Assembly: GCA_014239625.1 (NCBI GenBank)
Contig: JAAZYN010000266.1
Span: 1-5,872 of the forward strand
Direction of reading: 5' to 3'
From: Myxococcales bacterium
GTDB lineage: Bacteria > Myxococcota_A > UBA9042 > PHBI01 > JAAZYN01
Length of the DNA: 5,872 bases
A model generated the notes under the pieces. That model saw only the letters and a list, made by a program, of their open reading frames with translations, was not told where the DNA came from and made no database searches. The first letter of the stretch is position 1. Each line of letters opens with the position of its first letter. Positions 1-5,855 of the stretch are shown piece by piece. The position numbers and the translations under genes were made by a program.

Positions 1-47
1 GGATCTCGGGGGGCAACCTCCAGCCTTCGCTCGGTCGCGTCGCGCCG

Positions 48-66
48 ACCACGACCGTGCCGTGGT
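48..66. repeat. Inverted repeat upstream of the dioxygenase start
   Basis: ACCACG at 48-53 and CGTGGT at 61-66 are perfect 6-bp inverted arms around a 7-nt spacer, ending 10 bp before the GTG start at 77. It could be a regulator's operator or an mRNA hairpin masking the start, or it could lie within the end of an upstream gene that the window cuts off. A frame open from base 2 ends with TGA at 68-70, but 22 codons are too few to identify. Chance occurrence is quite possible. Confidence 0.3.
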
Positions 67-76
67 ATGACGTGGC

Positions 77-889
77 GTGCACGACGGCAAGCAGCCCATC
101 TCCCTCGACGGGTTCTCCTACCTTCCGCGCTTCATGTCGCGGGCTGAAGCCGACGAGTGCGCGGACTATTTCGCGCGCATCGTCCCCATCTGGGAGCAAC
201 GGTATGGCGGCCACGAGCGCGGTCGACAAGGCCAGACCGGCCGTCGCCTGACACGGCCCGTGTATTGGTTGGGGGCGTGGCAGTTTGCGTCCCTGGGGTA
301 TTACGCAGAGCCCGACTTCACCACCGATCGTTGCCTTCGGGCGGAGCCGTATCCCGACGTGATGACCCGTGTCCTGGAGCGGCTCCGGCCGGTCGAGGCG
401 GTCCATCGCGGGGATGCGCCATACCGGGCCACCACGAGCGCGCTCATCAACTTCTACGGCGACGAGATGCGCCAGCAGCCCGTCGACGTCGCCCGCCTCC
501 GAGCCCATCGGGACGGCGAGCCGGGGCCCGTGATCATGCTGAGCGTGGGGCAGCCCGCCCTGTTCGAGTTCGTCGACGGCGATGACCGCGTGCATCTCTC
601 CGTGTGGTTGCGCCATCGGTCGGCGTGCATCCTCAGCGGGCCGGTCTTCAAAGAAGCGCTGTACCATCGAGTCACCAAGGTCAAGCATGGGGGCGAGCCG
701 AGACTGACCACGCGCCTTCCCGCTTTTCGGTTGCGCCGCGTGAGCGTCTCGTTTCGCCACGTGCCCCAGGCCTGCATCCACGACTGGCAGGGCTTGTCAG
801 CTTCAGCGCAGGAGCGCGTCGGGCCGTATGTCGACCAGCTGGCGCGGGAGTCCGAGCACTTTCGGCGGATCAGGCAGGGCGCCCCATGA
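77..889 (+). CDS. AlkB-family 2-oxoglutarate/Fe(II)-dependent dioxygenase
   Basis: The 270-residue protein fits the AlkB branch of 2-oxoglutarate/Fe(II) oxygenases, which oxidatively remove alkyl groups from DNA or RNA bases in the cytoplasm. Seen in the sequence: the family Asn-x-Tyr signature (N125, Y127), the first two iron ligands in AHRDGE (H144, D146), the strand PVIMLSVGQPALFEF, the third ligand in LYHRV (H197), and RVSVSFR (R221, R227). The Arg spacing in that last motif equals that of RYNLTFR in E. coli AlkB, where the pair binds 2-oxoglutarate. The aromatic segment PVYWLGAWQFASLGYY (residues 61-76) probably belongs to the substrate lid. The gap from N125 to H144 is 19 residues against 11 in E. 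coli AlkB, so this is a subfamily with a longer loop. The start is GTG at 77, the first start after an in-frame TGA at 68-70. No good Shine-Dalgarno sequence precedes it; ATG at 134 (M20) is an alternative but would remove the conserved-looking ISLDGF strand. The 3' end overlaps the convergent hydrolase gene by 20 bp. The family is secure; the substrate (DNA, RNA or other) is not. Confidence 0.88.
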   Translation: MHDGKQPISLDGFSYLPRFMSRAEADECADYFARIVPIWEQRYGGHERGRQGQTGRRLTRPVYWLGAWQFASLGYYAEPDFTTDRCLRAEPYPDVMTRVLERLRPVEAVHRGDAPYRATTSALINFYGDEMRQQPVDVARLRAHRDGEPGPVIMLSVGQPALFEFVDGDDRVHLSVWLRHRSACILSGPVFKEALYHRVTKVKHGGEPRLTTRLPAFRLRRVSVSFRHVPQACIHDWQGLSASAQERVGPYVDQLARESEHFRRIRQGAP

Positions 890-1397
890 ACCCGCAGGCG
901 AGGCCCACCGCCTGCTCTATCAGCTGCCGCTGGGTCGTGCCAGCCGCCGCGCGCGGCACGAAGCGGTGGTTGCCGTCGGCGAGCCACTCGATGCGAACCC
1001 GAGGAGAGACACCCCGGATCACCTGCCGATTGCCATAGAGATCGCGCTCACCTTGCAGCACGAGCGACGGGGCCCGCACCTGCGCCAGCACCTCCAGGGC
1101 CTGGCGCTCGCGGGGGCGCCCCTTGGGATGAAACGGGTAACCCAGCAGCACCAGACCCATGGGGGTCAGGTCGTTGGCGACCCGGGCCGCCAGCCGTGCC
1201 CCCCTCGAGAAACCGCCGAGGTACGCCGAACGATCCCCGTAACCACCGACCAGGGCCGCCTCCTCCGGGTCGACCCGCACCACCGCCACCCCACGTTCGG
1301 CCAGCTGAGGCAGGAACACCTGCCCAAGAGGGTCGTCGCCCGTGCAGGCAAACACCAGGACGGGCCCCTCCGGTTCAGGCATCGACGAGCCGGTCAT
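870..1397 (-). CDS. Small alpha/beta hydrolase, KANL3/TEX30-like
   Basis: The 175-residue protein has a complete alpha/beta-hydrolase triad: nucleophile S64 in the elbow GGFSRGARLA (residues 61-70), D119 in LVLQGERD, and H144 in DGNHRF. The motif LLGYPFHPKGRP (84-95) just after the nucleophile helix is characteristic of the KANL3/TEX30 hydrolase domain, close to the dienelactone hydrolase group. No signal peptide or membrane segment is seen, so it should be cytoplasmic. It is shorter than usual: the nucleophile lies at residue 64, where relatives place it near 100, and the stretch between RVDPEE and GGYGDRSAYLGGFSRG appears to have lost a helix. The oxyanion-loop region reads ACTGDD instead of the usual HGAG-type sequence. 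ATG at 1397 is chosen because AGGGAG lies 7 nt upstream; a second in-frame ATG (M6) has no such site. It lies downstream of the protease in the same direction and converges with the dioxygenase gene. The substrate is unknown; an esterase or other serine hydrolase is likely from the triad. Confidence 0.82.
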   Translation of the reverse strand: MTGSSMPEPEGPVLVFACTGDDPLGQVFLPQLAERGVAVVRVDPEEAALVGGYGDRSAYLGGFSRGARLAARVANDLTPMGLVLLGYPFHPKGRPRERQALEVLAQVRAPSLVLQGERDLYGNRQVIRGVSPRVRIEWLADGNHRFVPRAAAGTTQRQLIEQAVGLACGFMGRPA

Positions 1398-1404
1398 CCC
1401 GCCG

Positions 1405-1410
1405 CTCCCT
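1405..1410 (-). promoter_or_regulatory. Ribosome binding site of the hydrolase gene
   Basis: On the minus strand this reads AGGGAG, followed by 7 nt and then the ATG at 1397. The match to the anti-Shine-Dalgarno sequence and the spacing are good, and they decide between the first ATG and the in-frame ATG five codons later. Confidence 0.6.
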
Positions 1411-1654
1411 GACGCGTCCTCCCAGCCGACGCGCAGCGGCGGGACACGGCGCCGGGTCCAGGCGGGGCTCCGTCGGGACGAAGCATACCCGTCGCCGTGT
1501 GGGGTGAAGCCCGCTGCAGGGCGCCGAGGCGGGCGAGCTCCTCGAAGGGCGCGACGGGGTGATCGACGCGGTCATGATGGGCGTCGTCCGGGCTCCTCTT
1601 CGGCAGCGGCGAATCACACACAGAGCACGCCCCCAGGGCTCAGCCGGGCGCTGC

Positions 1655-1671
1655 GGCCCCGAGACCGGGCC
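1655..1671 (-). terminator. Possible hairpin after the protease stop codon
   Basis: GGCCC at 1655-1659 and GGGCC at 1667-1671 form a perfect 5-bp stem with a 7-nt loop, beginning three bases beyond the protease stop codon (1675-1677). The position suits a transcription end for the protease gene. There is no run of T after the stem in the direction of transcription, so it is not a classical intrinsic terminator. In DNA this GC-rich a 5-bp stem can arise by chance. Confidence 0.22.
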
Positions 1672-1674
1672 TCG

Positions 1675-4600
1675 TCAAAAGTACAGATACCCGTACATGT
1701 CATACAGGCCGCGCACCACCTCGATGTTCTCGGTGATGTTGGTCACGCGCCACTTCTGGTACTCCAGGGTGCTGGCCGCCGTGTTCGGGTTGGCGGCCGC
1801 TTGGTTGTACCTCTGCGCCAGGTCGTTGGCGGTGGTGAGCATGGTCCACCCGACCGGCTCGGCGGCGGTCGGGCCCGACGGTCGGGTCGCCACGTAGATG
1901 CGATTGTTGAACGGGTTTTCGAACTCCACCACGTCGGCGCCGGCTGGCAGCTCGATGGCCTCACCCGAGCCCTTGAGCCATATCTTGGCCCCGTCGTTGA
2001 ACGAGTTGTCGTAGTTGGCGTTGAGCCACGCCATGCCATACCAGAGCGCGTAGAGCTGAATGGTGAAGCTCGTCGACGGATCGACGGCGCCATCTTCGGG
2101 TTGATTCGACGCCGCGGGCATATTGAAGATGTCCGGCGGGACGTAGGTCAGCTCGCTGTCGAAGCGGCCTGCGAAGTGGGTGAACTTGTCCGCCGCGATG
2201 CCGCTGAAGACGCGTTGGATCTCTTCGCCAAACGAGGTGTACATGCTCAGCGCCCAGGCGTCGACGCTTTGAAACTGGTCAACACCCAGGAAATAGGTGT
2301 CCGGCGAGGTCAGCGTCTCGAGCGCGAGCAGCTTGTCGTAGAAGCTGCAGATCCACTTGAGCCGCTCATAGAAATAGTAGCCGCTCTCCACGTCGAAGAG
2401 GCTGTAGAAGTAGCGCCCATCGCCCAGGGCGATGTTGGCGTCCGAGCAGTAGTCGTTGGAGTAGAAGCTCCACTCGGACTGGCAGATGGGCAAGCTCTGG
2501 TCGCTCGAGAACGCCCAATAGTAGTTCTCGTCGAAGTCGTACATGTAGGCGCCCGGCTCGGGCTTGGCCAGCACCCGCATGAGGAACGCGACGCCCTCCC
2601 GCACCGCGGCGGTCTGCTCCTGGCCGCCATCTTTGGCGTCGGTCCAGGGGAGATCTTCGATGGCGTAGTCGTCGGCGTAGTTGCGCATCCACTCCCAGTC
2701 GTCAGCCTTGAACCACTGGTCGAAGACCCAGTTCTGATAGGCGTTCTGGATGTAGCCGAAGACGCGCCAGTACAGCCCGTCCATGTAGTCCCACTCGTCG
2801 AAGAACACCCGATCGCGCTTGAAGTTCTTGAACCAGTAATAGTTCTCGTAGCGATTGATGCTGTCGAGCACGACCTCGTAGGCGTCGGCGCCCGTGTCGA
2901 AGGTGTGGCACGTGCCGGTGCCAAAGTCGTATTCGTCCGAGCAGAACCGGTAAGGGACCTCCTGTGCCCATGGCCCCTTGCCCGTCAGGCGCGCCTCCAT
3001 GCTCGTGTTGGGATCCGCGTTCATGAGCTTCTCGACGTGCGCCGTGTAGGGGATCAGCTTCCGGGCGCGCATCTTGTCGCGGCCGCCGAACATCGAGGGG
3101 ATCGACGTGTAGTGGCGGTAGTCGCGCAAGATGGTGTCGAGGGTGAAGGCGCGGTCGTAGGCGCCCCCCGCATACTCCTCGAGGGCCATCATGGGCTCCC
3201 CGGGGATCTCGTCGAAGACCTCCACCAGCTGCCCATATCCGAAGGCGATGGCGGCGTGGTCGTACTTGCCCAGGCCGGCTGTGTCGGTGTTGAAGCGGCC
3301 GGCGTAGTCCATGATGCTGGAGTACTGATACTCGCGGAGCTTGCCGTTCACCTCGTCGTCGCTCAGGGGTGCGAGAAACGCGGGGTTGTCGCCACGCAGA
3401 TCCCAATATTCGTCGTGGTAGTTGAGCGCGTCCGACGAGGCCTCGAAGTTGTGTCTCAAGCCGATGGTGTGGCCGACTTCATGTTCAGCCGTGGCGCGAA
3501 AGATCTTCCGCTCGATGGTCGTGAACACGTCCTCGGCGTCCTGAGCTGCGAGCTCCAGCGCCAGCCCCGCCACCGCCTCGTCGTAGAAGCTGGCCATCAT
3601 CATGTTTCGCTTGGCGTACGAGCGGAACCGCGCCAGCACCGCGCGCCGGTGCTGGGGCCCCGACCAATGCACCGGTGAGACCCGCTCGCGAAGACCCGCC
3701 GGCATGCCGCTCGCCAGGATCTCCGGGTCGACGCGGCCCCCGCCCTTGAGCCCGATGAGCGCAGGGTCGCTCACCAAGAGGGTCTCCAGCGCGGTGTCGC
3801 GGACCTTGTCCAGCCGCGACTGGATCCATCCCGCCGGCCGGAGCAGCCGGTCGATGCCCTGCGGCTTGGCCTTCGGGCGCTTGTGCGGTGGCGGGAGCTT
3901 CATGTCGTCTGCCCCGTGCGATGGCAGCGCGCCCTTCCCCGGCTTCTGGGGCGGCGCGGCGCCCCGGTGCTTGTGGGCGAACTCCTCGAGGTCTTTACGC
4001 GCTGGGCGCTTACCGCCAGCCCCAGCGGCCCCGTTGCCGGCGGCCATCTGCTGCTTGAGCAGGTTGAGGTAGGACTTGACGTCCTCTCCCAGGGCGAGCT
4101 CCTCGGGTGACACGTCGCCGTTGAGCACGGCCACGATGTCCTTGCCCATGGCCGCGAACTCCTTGATCCCCGCGCCGTACACGTAGGCGGCCGCGCTGAA
4201 GATCTCGCCCGTGTTCGGATCCGCCGCCGACGGACCGTAACCGAGCAGCCCGGCGCGGGTGGGCTCTTTGACGTACCACAGGTGAGAGTAGCGCAGATCT
4301 CCCATCACCTCCCCGCGCGTGATGACCTCACCGGTGTCGGGGTCGACCTCTCGCGTGTTCTGGCGGATCTCGAAGAGCAGCGGCACATCTTCTGCGCCCA
4401 ACGACTCGGCGGTCCGCTGAAACGCTTCGCTCCACTGCTCGGCCACCTTCTGGGCTTCGGGCAGCAGGTACACCGGGAACTCCGGCGACAGGTAGTAGAC
4501 GATCGGCTTGAACCCGCGCTTGCGGTACTCCAGCGGGGCGCCGTCGTCGTCGTAGCTCTTGTCCCAGATGTTCCATCGGGTCGCCCAGTAGACGCGGTTG

Positions 4601-5688
4601 CTCTCCACCTCCCCGTATTGCGGGTCGTAGCCGAAGCGCTCCACGCGGAAGTAGCCGAACTTGTCGAAGAACGACAGCCGCGAGAGGGAAGCGTCGCTGT
4701 CGGCATAGGGGTCCGCCACGTCACCGTCGCCGCCAGGGTTGCCCTGCTGCCCTCGCGGGCCGATGTGGTCCGGCGTCGAGTCGACCCGCTCCAGGTTGCC
4801 CTGGGCGTTCCATTTCACGCGGATCTGTTCGCCGCTCTCGTCGCGCGGCGCCTGCACGTCCGGGTAATGCAGGGGCTCGTAATTGCTCAGGGCCGCGTCC
4901 ACTCGCAAAAACGAGTTGCGGATGGTGATCAGGCCCGGCGCGCAGTCGTAGTTGAAGTAGTACCAGCACGCCGGCTCGACGAAGAGGTTGCCGCTCCAAT
5001 CCTCGAACTCCACCGACTCGGGCTTCACCGAGACCTTGGTCACGATGTCCAGGTACTGGGCGTCCCGGATGCTGCGAAGCTGTGCCTCGTCTTGAACGTC
5101 CCTCCAGCTCCCGTCGGCCTGTTTGACGCCGATCAGCGGTCGGTTCTCGTCCCGAGCGTCCTCCGGGACATAGGCCACCGCGTCGAGCTCCAGATGGTCG
5201 ACGTAGAAGCCGAAGTTGGTGACCAGGTTCTTGGACCAGTCGACGCGGATGAACTCGCGCTCGTACCACGGCCGGTCGGTGGTGTTCTCACTGAGGACGT
5301 TGGTCTGCTCGCCGGTCGATGGGTTGTACTCGCGGAACACGTCGGCGTGCCCCTTGATCGCGAAGACCGCCACGGGCGCCGTGTCCGGGGTGCCTTCGAC
5401 GTGCGGGTGGGTGCGAAACGCCAGCAGCTGGTCGCGTTGGATGTCCCAGCGGATACGGTAGGCCTCCTCGGTCTCACCGATGAAGGTGTAGCCGACGTCG
5501 TACGGCACGTCGGTCACCGTCCGCCGGATGAACCACTGCTGCGTGTCCGGCTGCTCGGGGTCTCCGATGAAGATGCTCTTGCTCAATAACCCCGGCTGGG
5601 TGCGATCGATGAGGCCGACTTCCTGCGAGCACGCTGCGGCCAGCAGCAAGAACGGAACAGATAGCAATGAGACGGCGAGGCGACGCAT
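1675..5688 (-). CDS. Large lipoprotein zinc metalloprotease (Met-zincin, EcxA-like)
   Basis: This 1337-residue exported lipoprotein should hydrolyse peptide bonds outside the cytoplasm using zinc. A basic start (MRRL), a hydrophobic stretch and LLLAAAC give a type II signal peptide with acylation at C20; Ser at +2 argues against inner-membrane retention under the E. coli rule. Residues 21 to about 390 form a largely beta-looking N-terminal region with Cys 241 and 249 and a short collagen-like run (310-323). The protease core follows: FKPIVYYLSPEFPVYLL, then VAEQWSEAF (W419), GYGPSAADPNTGEI (483-496), a Lys/Pro-rich insert (about 549-611), the zinc motif HEVGHTIGLRHNF (H736, H740 and H746 as ligands, E737 catalytic) and the Met-turn SSIMDY (M793). 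A Cys pair (916, 927) precedes a very aromatic region (946-1015 and 1046-1114). The motifs match the Met-zincin family that includes E. coli EcxA and many DUF5117/DUF4953 proteins, but this N-terminal half is of another type. The start is fixed: no start codon lies between ATG 5688 and an upstream in-frame TAG. Function is likely surface or periplasmic proteolysis; substrate unknown. Confidence 0.9.
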   Translation of the reverse strand: MRRLAVSLLSVPFLLLAAACSQEVGLIDRTQPGLLSKSIFIGDPEQPDTQQWFIRRTVTDVPYDVGYTFIGETEEAYRIRWDIQRDQLLAFRTHPHVEGTPDTAPVAVFAIKGHADVFREYNPSTGEQTNVLSENTTDRPWYEREFIRVDWSKNLVTNFGFYVDHLELDAVAYVPEDARDENRPLIGVKQADGSWRDVQDEAQLRSIRDAQYLDIVTKVSVKPESVEFEDWSGNLFVEPACWYYFNYDCAPGLITIRNSFLRVDAALSNYEPLHYPDVQAPRDESGEQIRVKWNAQGNLERVDSTPDHIGPRGQQGNPGGDGDVADPYADSDASLSRLSFFDKFGYFRVERFGYDPQYGEVESNRVYWATRWNIWDKSYDDDGAPLEYRKRGFKPIVYYLSPEFPVYLLPEAQKVAEQWSEAFQRTAESLGAEDVPLLFEIRQNTREVDPDTGEVITRGEVMGDLRYSHLWYVKEPTRAGLLGYGPSAADPNTGEIFSAAAYVYGAGIKEFAAMGKDIVAVLNGDVSPEELALGEDVKSYLNLLKQQMAAGNGAAGAGGKRPARKDLEEFAHKHRGAAPPQKPGKGALPSHGADDMKLPPPHKRPKAKPQGIDRLLRPAGWIQSRLDKVRDTALETLLVSDPALIGLKGGGRVDPEILASGMPAGLRERVSPVHWSGPQHRRAVLARFRSYAKRNMMMASFYDEAVAGLALELAAQDAEDVFTTIERKIFRATAEHEVGHTIGLRHNFEASSDALNYHDEYWDLRGDNPAFLAPLSDDEVNGKLREYQYSSIMDYAGRFNTDTAGLGKYDHAAIAFGYGQLVEVFDEIPGEPMMALEEYAGGAYDRAFTLDTILRDYRHYTSIPSMFGGRDKMRARKLIPYTAHVEKLMNADPNTSMEARLTGKGPWAQEVPYRFCSDEYDFGTGTCHTFDTGADAYEVVLDSINRYENYYWFKNFKRDRVFFDEWDYMDGLYWRVFGYIQNAYQNWVFDQWFKADDWEWMRNYADDYAIEDLPWTDAKDGGQEQTAAVREGVAFLMRVLAKPEPGAYMYDFDENYYWAFSSDQSLPICQSEWSFYSNDYCSDANIALGDGRYFYSLFDVESGYYFYERLKWICSFYDKLLALETLTSPDTYFLGVDQFQSVDAWALSMYTSFGEEIQRVFSGIAADKFTHFAGRFDSELTYVPPDIFNMPAASNQPEDGAVDPSTSFTIQLYALWYGMAWLNANYDNSFNDGAKIWLKGSGEAIELPAGADVVEFENPFNNRIYVATRPSGPTAAEPVGWTMLTTANDLAQRYNQAAANPNTAASTLEYQKWRVTNITENIEVVRGLYDMYGYLYF

Positions 5689-5691
5689 ACA

Positions 5692-5699
5692 TCCTCTCT
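5692..5699 (-). promoter_or_regulatory. Ribosome binding site of the protease gene
   Basis: On the minus strand this reads AGAGAGGA, ending 3 nt before the ATG at 5688. The GAGG core is close to the start codon, and the preceding GAGAG offers a better-spaced pairing. An in-frame TAG lies just upstream, so this is the only ribosome binding site that can serve the gene. Confidence 0.5.
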
Positions 5700-5781
5700 C
5701 GTGAAGCGGCGAGGTCTACCCTGCACGCTACTTGGGAAGGCGCCGCGGCGAAAGGCCAACGCCGAGCAGAGTCGATGACAG

Positions 5782-5803
5782 GTGGCGTCGTGTTCGACGC
5801 CAC
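5782..5803. repeat. Perfect 9-bp inverted repeat upstream of the protease
   Basis: GTGGCGTCG at 5782-5790 and CGACGCCAC at 5795-5803 are perfect inverted arms around TGTT. The element ends 93 bp upstream of the protease ATG. It could be an operator, or the stem of a terminator for an unseen gene to the right, but neither side carries a T tract. A stem of this length with a tetraloop is unlikely to be pure chance in a short stretch. The function is not determined. Confidence 0.5.
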
Positions 5804-5826
5804 GCTCCCGAGCCCGCCGCGCCCCC

Positions 5827-5855
5827 GCGCTCATCCGGGGAGCGGGCGCTCATCC
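5827..5855. repeat. Tandem 10-bp direct repeat, 19-bp period
   Basis: GCGCTCATCC occurs at 5827-5836 and again, identically, at 5846-5855, a start-to-start distance of 19 bp, close to two helical turns. It lies about 140-170 bp upstream of the protease start. Two half-sites on one face of the helix would suit a dimeric activator, but no family can be named. The repeat could also belong to the coding sequence of a gene that extends beyond the window. Confidence 0.35.

Larger units (their letters stand above)
1398..1674. other. Intergenic gap between protease and hydrolase genes
   Basis: This 277-bp stretch lies after the protease stop and before the hydrolase start, both on the minus strand. 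I see no convincing gene in it: frames open across it on either strand lack family motifs and a ribosome binding site, and they belong to frames running into the neighbouring genes. It contains the hydrolase ribosome binding site and a GC-rich hairpin just after the protease stop. A very weak promoter-like pair on the minus strand (TTCACC at 1503-1508 and TATGCT at 1482-1487, 15 bp apart) could serve the hydrolase but is not strong enough to call. The size of the gap leaves room for the hydrolase to have its own promoter. Confidence 0.55.

Noticed and set aside
57..251. 64-codon plus-strand frame overlapping the dioxygenase start
   Set aside because: It is Ser/Pro/Thr-rich and lies in a shifted frame over conserved-looking dioxygenase sequence.
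454..987. 177-codon open frame on the minus strand across the dioxygenase gene
   Set aside because: It covers the dioxygenase coding sequence, whose catalytic motifs are intact, and its Arg/Ser/Pro-rich translation has no recognisable feature.
1482..1508. Promoter-like TTCACC and TATGCT pair upstream of the hydrolase
   Set aside because: Only four of six bases match in each box and the spacing is 15 bp; such pairs are common by chance, and promoters in GC-rich bacteria often do not follow the consensus.
2310..2924. 204-codon minus-strand frame rich in Thr, Ser and Arg inside the protease gene
   Set aside because: It is an out-of-frame reading of the aromatic-rich protease segment; its Thr/Ser richness comes from shifting Tyr, Trp and Asp codons by one base.
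1342..3678. 778-codon open frame on the plus strand, antisense to the protease
   Set aside because: It is in mirrored codon register with the protease, so it closes only where the protease uses TTA, CTA or TCA codons, which are rare in this GC-rich DNA. Its translation is a Val/Arg/Gly/His-rich string with no family motif. The protease has clear motifs on the other strand.
4282..5589. 435-codon open frame on the plus strand, antisense to the protease N-terminal half
   Set aside because: It shares the same mirrored register and the same explanation as the frame at 1342-3678; the composition is artefactual and no ribosome binding site or domain is seen.
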